Of a stretch of 64,000 bases of DNA, positions 44,419 to 58,088 are shown in pieces (within the stretch, counting starts at the first letter, position 1; each line of letters opens with the position of its first letter). The notes beneath the pieces are model-generated. The model had not been told where the DNA came from and did not search any database. It worked only from the letters and a program-made list of their open reading frames with translations. A program made the position numbers and the translations under genes. This stretch comes from Notolepis coatsorum (Eukaryota > Chordata > Actinopteri > Aulopiformes > Paralepididae): the NCBI GenBank assembly GCA_963971535.1, contig OZ020589.1:52279009-52343008 (forward strand). The letters are read 5' to 3'.

Positions 44419-44734
44419 CTAACGGATGGACACACCAATTCGCACGACAGGAGGTTTCCTCACTATGTTTAAAGGTGACATGCATTATAAATGGCTTTTT
44501 ACAGTGTCTAGCATTGTTTTATAGTAATAGGAGTTAGTATCAATGTGTCTGTGCTCTCATTCAGGTCAGACCATTTCCTGCTCCAGTTAATTAGGTCATT
44601 CTGATTTGACTCGCAACGTGACATCACGATGCGCTGGTGGAGTATTTTCATTGTAACCCGACACTTCCCAAAACGGGGTTTGACAGGCAGAGAACAGCAA
44701 GAGGGAGAGAGAGAGATAGAGAGAGGGACTACAG

Positions 44735-46510
<1,776 letters not shown>

Positions 46511-46515
46511 TCTAA

Positions 46516-47703
46516 GGCTGAGGTTACACCTTTCGTATCATCTTCATATTGTTTTCTTATACGTATCGCCGCGTATCGCCGCGACGTCATGCGCCTCGAG
46601 TCACACTTTCGTTTTTTTTCGTTTTTGTCAGCCAAGCACACTGATGTAGTACACTGCCAAAGCAGTAGGTGGCAGTAGGTGGCAAACATGAAGGCAATTT
46701 CAACCAATCAGAACGAATGTGCCAATACACTTCCTGGTGGAAGCTCCAGCAAAAGAAAATGTCAATAAGGCAGGCGCCTATGCCGCGCCACCATCTTGCT
46801 TTACTCAATGCAGCAATTCTTTTTTCAGCAAAGCCTAATAAAAGTGCAATAAACAAAACGGATACATTCACTGTGTGTTCTGCCTGTCATTTGTTGATGA
46901 AACAAAACTAACATCAACACAAGTGACCACCAAGAGCGGATAGTTTAGGCTAAAAAACTATCGGTAGCATTGTAGCATTGTTAGCTGCATGCTAACGTCA
47001 ATGGAGTATGCCATTATAACAATATAGCATTGTGGCTAGAAGCTAACGTTAGCTCACGCTACTTAGCCAGCATCAAAACTGATGATATCGCGAGCTATCA
47101 GTAGTTAGATAACATTAGAGACAACGCTGTGTGTATTAAACAAAGGTGAATAGATGACTGGGCCATTTTGTTTAATGCTTCTTAAGTTGAAAGAGGAACT
47201 CTGAGCTAACAGGGTCTGAATCCTGATAGCTCACGTTAGCCAGCTGCTCATGCAATCGGTAATGCTAGCAGAATGAATGGATGTAAACTTTATTTAACAT
47301 ATTGCATATGGGTACAATACAATACGGCTCAATACAAACAATTGTTAAGGGAATGCAGACTGTTGTAGCTTGGACTGGGGTCCTTATAACAATAACTTGA
47401 CAACACATGGTAGCTGAAGCTATTTGGGACACGGAGCTCTGTCCCAAACACACACACTGTACACAGGAAGGGCACGCAGATGGTATCTACTGCGCATGGG
47501 CGTTTTCGCAACAACTGCTCCGTGCTGACTACACGCTGTTGTCGAAGCGTTTTTTTTGCGTATCTCCAAACGCAAACACAATTTTGCGTTTCAGCCGTAT
47601 CCACAAAAAAACGCCAAAAAACGCATTTCTGTGTAGATAGGACATGAAACGTCGTCAAAAACGTATAAAAAAACGCCAGGAATACACTAGTCTAACCATA
47701 GCC
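46516..47703. mobile_element. PIF/Harbinger-like non-autonomous element
   Basis: Inverted ends GGCTGAGGTTACAC and GGCTATGGTTAGAC, with TAA on both sides (46513-46515, 47704-47706), the usual target of PIF/Harbinger. The ends are followed by CGTATCGCCGCG-type and ACGCAAAA-type subterminal sequence. No transposase is encoded. Confidence 0.6.
47278..47352 (-). repeat. Diverged R-family fragment
   Basis: 'actttatttaacatattgc', 'atgggtacaatacaatac' and 'caattgttaaggg' match R on the minus strand, with a (GAAT)-like tail at its right-hand start. Confidence 0.5.
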
Positions 47704-48056
47704 TAAGTCTTATTGGAACCCAAGGAGGACAATACACTACCTAAAGCATACTGCACCTAGTTACACTGAATACTGGAATATATATTTCATATTTCATTTA
47801 GTTAGATTTAAATTATAATTATATTGACCAAATTGTTTACCCCATGCTCAGTATGCTCAGTATATTCTTACTGTATTTATTTCTGTATATTTAATTTCAT
47901 TTCATTTTATCCTATTTTATTTTACTCTACTCTTATCCTAGGCAACTTGATTTGATTTGTGTTATTATTCTAATTTGTGACCTGTCCTGTCTAAATGTTT
48001 AAATGTTGAGCGATTTGCAGTGTCTAATTTCCCACGGGATAATAAAAGTAATTCTA

Positions 48057-48137
<81 letters not shown>

Positions 48138-48532
48138 CTGGAAAATGATGCTTTTGAGTACTCCATTAGAAATATAAAACAAATAGTGCTAGGAATAGCA
48201 ATGCATGTCCCCTTTAAAGAAGATATAGACAAACCTCTTCTCCTGTAGTAATCACATACTATGCAGTACCAAACCAACTGCATCACAACACTTAATAATG
48301 TCATGGGGTGGTGTACATGAAGCAGTGTTCCCCATACATTCACTCAGCAGCTGTGGTTCACTTGTGGAAAATTGCCTTCACTATTAGAAAAATCTGTAGA
48401 TGATCGTCTTACTTGCCTCCCTCAGTGAACAGATACATATAGGGTCATACAATGTCTATGTAATCCATATATCATAGTATAAGGATTTAAATAGGAAACG
48501 TTTTGAAACAGTAAACGGTTATGTTATGGGGC
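47704..48532. repeat. Dynein intron with (CT)n array
   Basis: (CT)n at 48059-48133. The region before it (47760-48058) has an A+T-rich 3'-UTR-like look ending in 'cacgggataataaaag', common at fish repeat ends. No gene was seen. Confidence 0.5.
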
Positions 48533-49420
48533 AACAGTGGCTCGGGAGGTAGAGCAGTCGTCTGGCAACCCGGAGGTTCCCGGTTTGATTCTTGCTCATC
48601 CCGGGCGCGTGAACACTTCAGGCAAGCTATTTGCGTTCAACGTTTCTCTGATTGGCCACGACGCCCATGTGACCGCGGCAGAGAGGCAGAGCGGAAATAG
48701 GCTGCAGGACAGGCATTCTATTGCCATGCTCTGCGACAAACTCTAACCTTAACCAACTCCGAAAGAATGCCTAAATTTAAGCCTAACCTTAACCAACTCC
48801 GAAAGAATGCCTAAACTTAACCCTAACCTTAACCAACTCCGAAAGAATGCCTAAACTTAACCAACTCCGAAAGAATGCCTAAACTTAACCGGCGAAAGAA
48901 ATATTGCCATGCTCTAAGACAAACTCTAACCTTAACCAACTCCGAAAGAATGCCTAAACTTAACCCTAACCAACTCCGAAAGAATGCCTAAACTTAACCG
49001 GCGAAAGAAAGACAGACGCTAGTTACGTTTATATAGAGAGGCGATAAATTAATTAAACGTAAAAAAAAAAAAAAAAAAAATTGAAGTGATTCGAACTTGT
49101 CACCAACTGGACAGAAGGCTCCACAGCAAGGTGGCGAACGAGTTGAGCTAACCGCCGATGTTAAAACAGGGGGGATTGCGTGCGGCAACCTGCGCGCCGC
49201 AGCCGCGTCGCCGCGGGGGCGTGCTAGGCGTGGTCACGTGGGGCGCAAGAAGGTTGCCTGAAGTAATGAAGCATCCCGGGCAGCGTGTCGATGTGTCCTT
49301 GAGCAAGACACCTAACCCTTAATTGCTCCCAATAAGCAGGTTGGCACCTTGCATGGTTGCCTCCGCCGTCGGTGTGTGAATGTGTGAGTGAATGGGTAAA
49401 ATGTGAGTAACAAATTGTCA
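48533..49420 (+). repeat. tRNA-derived SINE, split by a TIR element
   Basis: The head at 48533-48606 has A-box (TGGCTCGGGAGGTAGAGCAG) and B-box (GGTTCCCGGTTTGATTC) features. The tail at 49282-49420 has GTGTCCTTGAGCAAGACACC, AATTGCTCC and TTGGCACCTTGCATGG. The two halves are continuous once the inserted element is removed. Confidence 0.7.
48607..49271. mobile_element. TIR element with inner tandem repeats and tRNA-like segment
   Basis: Flanked by CATCCCGGGC (48597-48606 and 49272-49281), a 10-bp duplication. The inverted ends share ACTTCAGGCAA. Inside are several copies of CCAACTCCGAAAGAATGCCT, a poly-A run and, on the minus strand, a tRNA-like piece (TTAGCTCAACTCGTTCGCC, ACAAGTTCGAATC). A 9-11-bp duplication is typical of Mutator-like elements, but no transposase supports this. 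Confidence 0.6.
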
Positions 49421-49515
49421 TTTACCATTTATGAAAAGTGGAAATGGGATGAGGAAGTCACAAATACTGGTATGTTCCTTTCCCTCAGAATACGTTCAGT
49501 CACACAGAGACAGAC

Positions 49516-49683
49516 CTGGTCAGCGCTCTCCTGGTCTACAGACAGTTTCTCCATGAGGGCGTTGACGTCGATGGACTTCTGCTTGAGGATAGGGTCCAGT
49601 GCAGACAGGTCCAGCTTCATCTTGTCCACCAGGACATTGGTCTCCAACAGCTTGGTCAGACCGTTCTTCACACGGTCCCTGGC
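49516..49683 (-). CDS. dnah6: Axonemal dynein heavy chain exon (stalk coiled coil 1)
   Basis: 168 bp, phase 0 to 0, 56 codons. It encodes [35 protein letters not shown] and [12 protein letters not shown], the proximal ascending helix of the dynein stalk. The acceptor is TGTGCAG/GCC and the donor CAG/GTCTGT. The upstream intron end is partly a TG repeat. It joins ...EKRQELVA of the 54.7-kb exon in frame. Confidence 0.85.
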
Positions 49684-49734
49684 CTGCACACGGAGACACG
49701 GACACACACACACACCGTTACATACACATACACA

Positions 49735-50168
49735 CAGTGTTGGGGAGTAGTTAACTACCTGTATTTACTTTACTATTTAAAAAACTATTTAAAAAAATAT
49801 TTCAGTAGTTGCGTGGTAGTTGACCTACATTCAAATCTCAATAGCTTTTTCAGTAGTTAACTACTTTGGTTACTTTAGTTTAGGTGGTTAATTACAAACG
49901 ACATATTTCCACAGAAATATAGCCTTTCCCTGATATCACCTCAACAACTGCTCCCTGTCCTCTCCTTAAAGCCACACCGGTTTTGGTCACTGAATCACCT
50001 ACTACACACTTTAATCTGTGTCAGATCAGTTGTTGCTCCATGTAACTACGTATATCAGATTCAGCCACATACTATAGTTTGGTCAACTACAGTCTTAGAA
50101 TAGTTTTCCACAGAACTGCATACACATTATTCGTTTGCACACACAGAAATGTACAGTACGGACATGTG
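49735..50168. repeat. hAT-like terminus and unassigned DNA
   Basis: CAGTGTTGGGGAGTAGTTAA at 49735 looks like the end of a widespread fish hAT family. The matching right end was not found. Confidence 0.35.
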
Positions 50169-50696
50169 TAGGATTAGGTATCGTTAGATGTTTTTTTTTT
50201 ATCCCAGTGCCAAAATCGATACTTAAAAAATTATGCTGGTTCCTAAACAGTTCTAAGATCGATACTTAAAAAAAACTTGCTTGAAATGATATGTTATGAA
50301 ATTATCTTAACAAATCTAAGGAATAACCTTTAGAAACCATGACCGACATTAATGACACAGGAAATTTATTGGCGCATCGCTGTCTAAGTAAAAAGGTGCA
50401 AAACGCAACCAATCGTCTGCTGTCATTGTCTGTTTCAGTAATGTAAAGCCATACATGAGAGCATTTTTCTTTTGACACAATGATGTTCTGCTTATTCTCT
50501 GTCACTTTTGAAGTGCATGTGAGAGTGCTGGCAGGGCAGTAGCCGTAGGTGAGATAAAAGTGTTCTGCAACTTTCCCGAACACAAAAAGGTGATTGATTG
50601 TCGTTATGCATAAGGTGAGGCACCAAAATTAATGTAGTAACTTGGTCCGGGTAGTACCAGTACTGGTACCACTCAGTGCTCTGTACACAACCCTAG
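50169..50696. mobile_element. Possible hAT-like MITE
   Basis: Degenerate inverted ends TAGGATTAGGTATCG and CTAGGGTTGTGTACAG, with two internal 'aagatcgatacttaaaaaa'-type boxes. No clear target duplication, so the ends are tentative. Confidence 0.35.
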
Positions 50697-50711
50697 ATAT
50701 GCCTCATCCCA

Positions 50712-51314
50712 TGTCAGGATCAGCCCCAGCCTGGCACCACTCTCCCTCAGTTTCCCCAGGCTGGTCACAATGCCCCTCGCCTCAGAAGGCTTGCCCTACA
50801 CCTCCCTCTAGTCTAGTGGAGTGTTCCCGGTACTTCCTGGACTCAATGTGTTATTATTCCCTATGTTAATCAATCTCCTGTTGTCCTCAATGTTTATGTC
50901 AATGTTCAATGTGTGTATTGTATTCCTGTGTGTGCTACCTGCTCTGTTTCCTGGGCTGGTTTAGTGTGTATTTGTATGTTTCATTGGTGTTCCTTAAATG
51001 TCATGTTTGTTATCTAGTGTTGTCATTGTTTGTCATCCAGGTGTGTGTTGTTAGTAATCAGTGTGATTAGTCTTCCTATATATTCTGTGCTGTCCTGTTA
51101 CTCCCCTGTCGGTTCGTAAACGTTTCTTGTCTCACCCGTTGTTATCATTATCTGCCAGCTTAGGCTGTGGTACAATTATTATTTTGTTGTTGTAGTTTAA
51201 AGCCTTGTGAAGAACGAGTAAAGCTTATTTCCAAACTACACCCCGCTGTGTCCTGCCTCTCTCTCGTTCCTGTTATTGCGCCTGGGTCCACACCACCAAC
51301 AACGAATCCTTACA
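50712..51314 (+). repeat. Solo LTR, Gypsy-like
   Basis: It starts TGTCAGGATCAGC and ends CGAATCCTTACA (603 bp), with TCCCA at left and TCCCG at right as a probable 5-bp duplication with one mismatch. It has a TATATATT box near 51079. No internal region follows. Confidence 0.6.
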
Positions 51315-51380
51315 TCCCGCACATGAAAAATACTAGCAGCATCATAGCCAGTAACTGCTCTCCTCCAGCATAACCAAGTA

Positions 51381-52748
51381 GCGGAGAACGGGGATGGTTG
51401 TCACACGAGTAGGTTGCACATTCATTATATTTCGCTACCAAAAGGTGCTTTCTCCCATATTTCGGTATGGAAATGTCCAGAATTGGGATCAGAGTTCACC
51501 TACATAGTCTTCTTTGGAGTAAGACAGCTGAACCTTTTGTGTTTTTCATGTGGAATTGTAAATTTTCAGCTCCTCAGTATTTTTCTTCTAGATATTTATA
51601 CAATTGGTTTATAATGAAACAATTGTTACCCTTAAAAAGTGTGAAGGGAAAGCTATAGTTTAGATTGTTGTTGGCTAACTACAGTATCACATTTTTAGAT
51701 GGTTGTTAGCCTTGATACTAGCAAGACATTCCAGTTGGGGTTGGTTGTCACATTTTCTTTGGGGTTGGTTGTCACATGTGACAAGCACATGACAGTGCTT
51801 TTAATGAGCACAACATGGACCGTTTCTTCACCAACTTGGAGGTGATGGATGAGCTGAGGACAGACCAAGCAGAGCACAATGCACCCCACCCCAGCCCACC
51901 TACCAAACCTAGTATATCCCAGCCTAGACCATCTGCCAAGCCTAGTACATCCCAGCCAAGACCACCTGCCAAGCCTAGTACATCCCAGCCAAGACCACCT
52001 GCCAAGCCTAGTACATCCCAGCCTAGAACACCTGCCAAGCCTAGTACATCCCAGTGTACTCCACCCCAGCTGGAAAAGGCAGCCAGCAAGAAGAAGAAAC
52101 AGAAAATAAAGAGACAGGAGGAGATGAAGATTATTGTTTTTGCTTGGTTTGTATGGAAACGTTCTCCAACAGCCGTTCAGGGGAGGTATGGGAGAAGTGT
52201 TGGATGTGCAACCAGTGGGCACACAAGCTCTGCTTAGTTGGAGTGCCCAGACCCTACATTTGCCATCACTGTAACTCAGATAGTGAATGAATGTAGCCTA
52301 GTTGTGTTGGCTATTAATGTTAGGGCGGCCTATTTATTTTGTTCTTATTTTGTTATATAGGATGGCCTAAAGATGTCTTTCTTGTTTATGTTCATGTTAA
52401 GATGCATTAAATTATGTATTTGTCAACTTGTCAATGCAATTCAACTTTCAAATATAGTTCTTCCTTCTTGCCTTCTTTTTAAGATTTTCCCATTAAAACA
52501 CATAGTGACAACCAACCCCATAGTGTGTGACAACCATCCCTGTGATGGAGTTGGTTGTCACAATGTGTCAGAGTGTCTTTGATAGGTAATTTCCTCTTTG
52601 TTACAATACGTTGGAAAATGAGAGGGATACACATTTCAAGCCAACATCTTAAGCTTCAATTTAATGTAGGAATGACTATTGAAAGATGTTTTGATGATGA
52701 GAAATTCACACTAGAGTAAAACGTGTGACAAACATCCCCGTTATCCCC
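51381..52748 (+). mobile_element. pogo-like (Tc1/mariner) transposon, internally deleted
   Basis: Inverted ends of about 28 bp, containing CGGGGATGGTTGTCACACG on the left and CGGGGATGTTTGTCACACG (reverse complement) on the right, flanked by TA (51379-51380, 52749-52750). GTTGGTTGTCACA boxes recur inside both ends. It encodes only the C-terminal part of a pogo-type transposase (51815-52290). Confidence 0.75.
51815..52290 (+). pseudogene. pogo-type transposase C-terminus with Cys/His finger
   Basis: The first frame has five proline-rich units of the AKPSTSQPRPP type, then a lysine-rich stretch. After a shift near 52115 another frame encodes a PHD-like finger (CLVCMETF, CWMCNQWAHKLC, ICHHC) and ends SDSE-stop at 52290. 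Fish pogo-like transposases often end in such a finger. The DDE core is missing. I am unsure of any binding function. Confidence 0.6.
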
Positions 52749-52750
52749 TA

Positions 52751-53429
52751 GTGGTTGATCATAAGGGTTGATAACTGATCACTGATTATTTATTTTTTTA
52801 CCCAGGGACAGTGCACATTAATCAACATATTCAGTTTCCACATCAATATTGATAAATAATCAGCAAGGTTGATGTACGTTTTGTCTTGTACCCACTGGCT
52901 GTCCCCCCACCCCCAGCATGAGGATGGAGGATAATCACTAATATTGATAACTGTAGCTGTGGTAGGGTGATGTGCTTCTGGCTCAGCTGTAGGAGAAAGA
53001 GAGAGAGGGGGCAAGGAAGGGGTTCATCGGGAGAGACCCAATGGACGTGCCAACAGTCTGTCGTTTAGATTCTGATGATGCATGTTGCAATTCGAATATT
53101 GGAGTGTATAAAGTACTATATAACATGTTTGGAACAGCGCATATGACAGACTAAAACATAATTTTCACAGTCAACTTGTCTGTGCTGCTCAGAACCCATT
53201 GGTGACAAGAGTTCACTGTAACGTTTCACTAACACTTTTTTTTGTCTTTTTTTTATCCACTTTTTCTCCTCTTTTTCTATTTTTCTCCCATCCCAATTCC
53301 ACTGTGCCAATTCTCCCCTCCCCTGTCTTGAACGTTGCTCGCATATGCCCCCCACTGGCCGGTTGTAGGGAGGATAGAAGCCTTGCATCACGTGTCATAT
53401 GTAGCAGTAATCCGCCCTTTTTTACTATC
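52751..53429. other. Dynein intron, unassigned
   Basis: No gene or terminal repeat was recognised. T-rich runs lie near 53235-53285. Confidence 0.3.
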
Positions 53430-53985
53430 CAGAACTAGCTCAATTGGCAGCGCTGCATTGCTGTGGATCCTACGGCCCATTGCTGGCAAGTTCGATTCCC
53501 TTCAATTTTTTTTTCTTTTTTTTTTTAACGTGCATTCGCATTCTTTCGCCGTTAAGTTTAGGCATAACTTTAAGCATTGTTTCGGAGTTGGTTAAGGTTA
53601 GGCATTGTTTCGGAGTTGCTTAAGGTTAGAAGGGTTAAGTTTAGGCACTGTTAAGGAGCTGGTTAAGGTTAGAGTTTGTCTTAGAGAATGGCAATATTTT
53701 TTAACGTGCATTCTTTCGCCGGTTAAGTTTAGGCATTGTTTCGGAGTTGGTTAAGGTTAGGCATTGTTTCGGAGTTGCTTAAGGTTAGAAGGGTTAAGTT
53801 TAGGCGCTGTTAAGGAGCTGGTTAAGGTTAGAGTTTGTCTTAGAGAATGGCAATAGACAGCCTATTTCCGCGCTGCAGCTCTCTCGCGCTGCCGTGGTCA
53901 CATGGGCGTATTGGCCAATCAGAGAAACGCTAAACACAAGTTGGTTGCCTAAAATATTCACGCGTCCCCTCCGATACACGAGGAG
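53430..53985 (-). mobile_element. Second copy of the 48.6-kb TIR element
   Basis: In reverse order it has the tRNA-like head (TAGCTCAATTGGCAGCGC, GGCAAGTTCGATTCC), a T run, repeated TTTCGGAGTTGGTTAAGG units, CCAATCAGAGAAACGCT and the terminus TTGCCTAAAATATTCACGCG. It is diverged from the first copy. The outer left end is unclear. Confidence 0.6.
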
Positions 53986-54044
53986 GCAGCCTGTCACATC
54001 TTTTCACCTGCCAGCGCGGACTCTCATTGGCGAGGTGTAACGTG

Positions 54045-54292
54045 TGGGAGGCTCACACTACCCCCGCCATTTCCTGTCTCTGCTGTGCAGGCATCCCCCA
54101 ACCGACCTGTAGGAGTCACTGTCCACAACGTCCAGATTACCACCCAACGACTTCCACCCGCTAACTCTGCCAATTGAGTTAGTATGACGGCCGGCCCAAG
54201 CCGGAGGCAACGCCGACAGCCAGATTTGAACCCGGTGTCTCTTGCATTGGTGACAAGCGCAATGTCCGCTGTGCCACCCAGCCGCCTACCTT
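54045..54292 (-). repeat. tRNA-derived SINE
   Basis: Read on the minus strand it begins GGCGGCTGGGTGGCACAGCG (A-box-like) and has a B box GGGTTCAAATC, then a GGCCGGCCGTCATACTAACT body. It differs from the 48.5-kb SINE. Confidence 0.55.
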
Positions 54293-54710
54293 TCACTAAC
54301 ACTTATAACTGATCAAGTGTATTAATCATTGGTTAACTTGACAGCCACTTGCTGTAGTCTCTTCTCCCACAATGTGGATGATCACTGTTACTGACAACAC
54401 ACAACTTCAGATGAACCATAGAACTCACTGTTACTGACAACACACGACTTCAGATGAAGAGCCACATAACTCTATTTTAGGTTCTCAGAGGAACAATGTT
54501 TTCAAACCTAATTATCATAAGATGGTAAAGTTAGTGTTGTGTTCATTCATAGCTAAAGACAGTAGATGTTTTATGGTGATAAATCACATTCACAAATGCA
54601 CATACATGAGCTGTCTAAAACAATCTCTAAAACAGACATATTATGGTTCTTCATCTGTAGAGTTAAACTATTCAGTAGTATTGATAAGTGGTAGTGATGA
54701 TTAGTCTCAC

Positions 54711-54953
54711 AGCGACAAGCTCCTGTCTCTTCTCCTCCAGCATGTTGAGGTATAGGTTGATCAGCTCCAGGTAGGAGGTCGGCGTGGTGTAGTAGCGGCG
54801 CCTCAGCTCCGAGTAGAAGCACTCGGCCATGTCGGTGACGCTGATGTGGACCTCCACACACATGTCGCAGAAGCTCCGCTTCAGCTCCTCGCTGCCCAAG
54901 TCCACGTCCTGGAAGAAGGTCTGAGAGACGGAGAGGAGAGCCTCGTGGGGCCA
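54711..54953 (-). CDS. dnah6: Axonemal dynein heavy chain exon (end of AAA4 to base of stalk)
   Basis: 243 bp, 81 codons, phase 0 to 0. It begins [14 protein letters not shown], directly after ...TIDWFVQ of the 59.0-kb exon, and has [20 protein letters not shown], a hallmark just before the stalk of axonemal dyneins. The acceptor is CTCCAG/TGG and the donor GCT/GTGAGA. No stop or frameshift. Confidence 0.88.
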
Positions 54954-55032
54954 CTGGAGACGGAGAGGAGGGGGGAGGCAGAGTGAGAGGGAGAGAGGGA
55001 GTGTTTTAATTCTGATTCTGAGTGGGGTGAGA

Positions 55033-55128
55033 GGGGATAATGAATGAATGAATGAATGAATGAATGAATGAATGAATGAATGAATGAATGAATGAATGAA
55101 TGAATGAATGAATGAATAAATTAATGAA
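55033..55128. repeat. (TGAA)n microsatellite
   Basis: About 23 TGAA units, next to a stretch resembling an R- or LINE-type tail (55129-55160). Confidence 0.9.
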
Positions 55129-55632
55129 TGAAGGATTTTATTTCGATCTTCTTTTACAAAGCAATGTACAGTAGTAGGACATTTATTAAAAAAAGAAATA
55201 AAACAACCGAAAAGGTGTAGGCTGAAGCCGAGGCTTATATAGCCTACCATTTTTACATTACATTATTAATAATACAAATTTAAATAAAACATAATTCAGT
55301 ACATAATTTTTCAAATACAAAATGTTACGAAAGTTTCATAGTTTTAGTATACAGTTTATTCAGTATTATACAGAACGTATTCACATTTATTTTCTTTCAC
55401 GATTTTAATAGTTATCTTATAATAAAATAGTCCAGCAAGCTCTCAATCATAGTATGACTAATAATAACAACAACAGATGTAACAAGTGCTGTCAATCGAT
55501 TAAAATATTTAATCGCGATTAATCGCATGATTGTCCATAGTTAACTCATGATTAATCGCATTTTTTTTTATCCACCTTAAACGGATATTTTTCAAGTTCC
55601 AAGTTTTAATACTCTTATCAACATCTTATCAA

Positions 55633-56725
55633 CTTCTATCAGCATGTGACTTGTAACACCAGAGGCGGTAACATTTTAGACCACTGTTACTCGCAATTCA
55701 AGGGTGGGTACAAGGCTCATTCTGCTAGTGGCTTCGGAAAATCTGATCATGCGGCCATCTTTCTTTCACCAAAATATAAACAAAGAATCAAGAGCACTCC
55801 GGTAGTCTCGCGAGAGGTGCAGAAATGGGATGTGGAGTCCGGGGAGACGCTACAGGCTGCGCTTGAGTGCACAGACTGGAGCGTGTTCCGTGACAACACA
55901 GATAACATTAATGACTACACGGAGACAGTGCTGGACTTTGTTCGTACTTTGGTGGAAGAAACAATCCCCACTACCATAATTAAAGTTTACCCAAATCAAA
56001 AGCCCTGGGTAGACAAATCCGTCCGTGAAGCTCTGAAAGCGCGCACCACAGCATACAACGCCGGCCTGGTGGCAGGCAACATGAATGACCACAAGGTGGC
56101 GCGATACAACGTAAGGAGGACAGTAATAGAGGCAAAACGGCGCTACAGGGATAAAATTGAACTTCAGTTTGAACAGGCTGACTCCAGAGCTATGTGGCAG
56201 GGCCTCAAAATGATGACAGACTACAAAGGCACCTCCCTCAAACTGAACAGTGACATCTCCTTAGCAAATGATCTCAATACCTTCTATGCGAGGTTTGAGG
56301 CTGGGAATAACAACACCAGCCTACAAGCCACGGCAATGGGGGGGGGGGGTCTGCTGATGGAGACTCAGTGTTCAGGGTAACAGAGCATGAGGTGAGGTGG
56401 ACCTTTAAAAAAGTGAATATCAGGAAGGCAGCAGGATCGGACGGCATCCCCGGCCGCGTCCTAAAAGTCTGTGCCGACCAACTGGCCCCGGTATTCACTG
56501 ACATATTTAACCTGTCCTTAGAACAGGCTGTCATCCCCACCTGCCTGAAGAAGTCCACTATCATCCCTGTACCTAGAAAATCCAAGCCTGCTTGCCTCAA
56601 CGACTACCGCCCTGTAGCTCTCACCTCCATAGCCATGAAGTGCTTTGAGAAGCTAGTAAAGGGCTACATCTGCTCCTCCCTCCCCATCAACCTGGACCCC
56701 CTGCAATTTGCATACCGCCCCAACA
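55633..56725 (+). pseudogene. LINE fragment (same family as 3.8-kb LINE), frameshifted
   Basis: It encodes the end of the endonuclease domain (NILDHCYSQFKGG, FGKSDHAAIF) and the start of RT (KAAGSDGIPGRVLK, NDYRPVALTSIAMK), and stops at LDPLQFAYRPN. The frame changes at a G run (56338-56349), which in the intact LINE encodes Gly-Gly-Gly-Gly. Both ends are truncated, so it is dead. Confidence 0.82.
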
Positions 56726-56881
56726 GCCGTAGGGTCCAGCTGCAGCGCCGGAGGTGTATATATGAATTATGAATGCCATGGCGAAAAAATGTATATTGAT
56801 CTCAATATCGCTGTACAGCGTGGTCTGGCGGTATAAGCATGGCGGGCAATAACGTTTTAAAGCGTTTCCGGCGGTGGATGT
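56726..56881. repeat. piggyBac-like terminus
   Basis: It ends GGCGGTGGATGTG next to TTAA (56882-56885) and contains GCATGGCGGGCAATAACG, matching the right end of the 1137-2068 element. The partner end was not found. Confidence 0.45.
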
Positions 56882-57512
56882 GTTAAAAGTTAATCGTGAG
56901 TTAAAAAAAATAGTGGCGTTAATAGAATCGGGCGATAACGTGTTAATACCGCGTTAACTTTGACAGCCTTAGATGTTACGTTAATGTGTATAATCAGGTA
57001 TTTACACTGTGTGTGCGTATGTGTGTACTTGTGCTTGAGTGGAATGTCCAACGACAGGGTTGTATGTGTGTGTGTGTGTGTATGCGTGGCTATGGATATT
57101 ATTTATATAATAATTATGTAATAAATCAAAAGCCTTGATACCCATTAATAGAGATACAAATACACTTTTCACTGGACAGTGAGTGGTACATTAAGAGAGA
57201 GAGATAAAGAGAAAGAGAGAGAGACGCACAGTAAAAGAGAGAAAGAGAGATAGAGCAAGAGAGAGAGAGAGAGAGCTAGAGCTAGAGAGATAGATCGAGC
57301 GAGAGAGATAGAGATAAAGAGAAGGTGATAGGGAGCATACAAGAGATAAATTAAGAAATACACACACACACGCACAATAGTACAGCAAGCTCTCAATCAT
57401 AGTAATGACTAATAATAACAACAGATGTAACGTTAATGTGTATAATCAGGTATTTATACTGTGTGTGCGTATGTGTGTACTTGTGCTTGAGTGTAATGTC
57501 CAACGACAGGGT

Positions 57513-57620
<108 letters not shown>

Positions 57621-57833
57621 GCTATGGATATTATTTATATAATAATTATGTAATAAATCAAAAGCCTTGATACCCATTAATAGAGAGATACAAATACACT
57701 TTTCACTGGACAGTGAGGGGTACATTAAGAGAGAGAGATAAAGAGAAAGATAGAGAGACGCACAGTAAAAGAGAGACAGATAGATAGAGATAGAGATAGA
57801 GCGAGAGATGGAGATAGAGATAGAGATAGAGAT

Positions 57834-57906
<73 letters not shown>

Positions 57907-57990
57907 AAGCGGGAGAGAGAGATAGATAGAGAGAAGGTGATAGGGAGCATACAAGAGAGAAATTAAGAAATACAAACACACACACTCACA

Positions 57991-58088
57991 CAGCCGCAGC
58001 CTCTGCAGTTTCGCCGTCGACTAAAGACGCACTTCTTCAACCATTATCTGAAATAATGAAAAATAAAAATAAAAAAAATCTAACCCTA
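57991..58088. other. Short unassigned spacer
   Basis: Non-coding sequence between the tandem duplication and the SINE-like repeat. Nothing recognised. Confidence 0.3.

Larger units (their letters stand above)
55484..56970. mobile_element. hAT-like element carrying LINE and TTAA-element pieces
   Basis: It starts AAGTGCTGTCAATCGATTAA and ends with the reverse complement of AAGGCTGTCAAAGTTAACGC, flanked by AGATGTAAC (55475-55483) and AGATGTTAC (56971-56979). The undisturbed target (AGATGTAAC once) is kept in the duplicate unit at 57423-57431. Subterminal AATCGCGATTAATCGCA-type motifs are typical of a very common fish repeat. No transposase. Confidence 0.75.

Noticed and set aside
51772..52222. 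Minus-strand frame with repeated LGRWSWLGCTR units
   Set aside because: It is the antisense of the proline-rich tandem units of the pogo transposase remnant.
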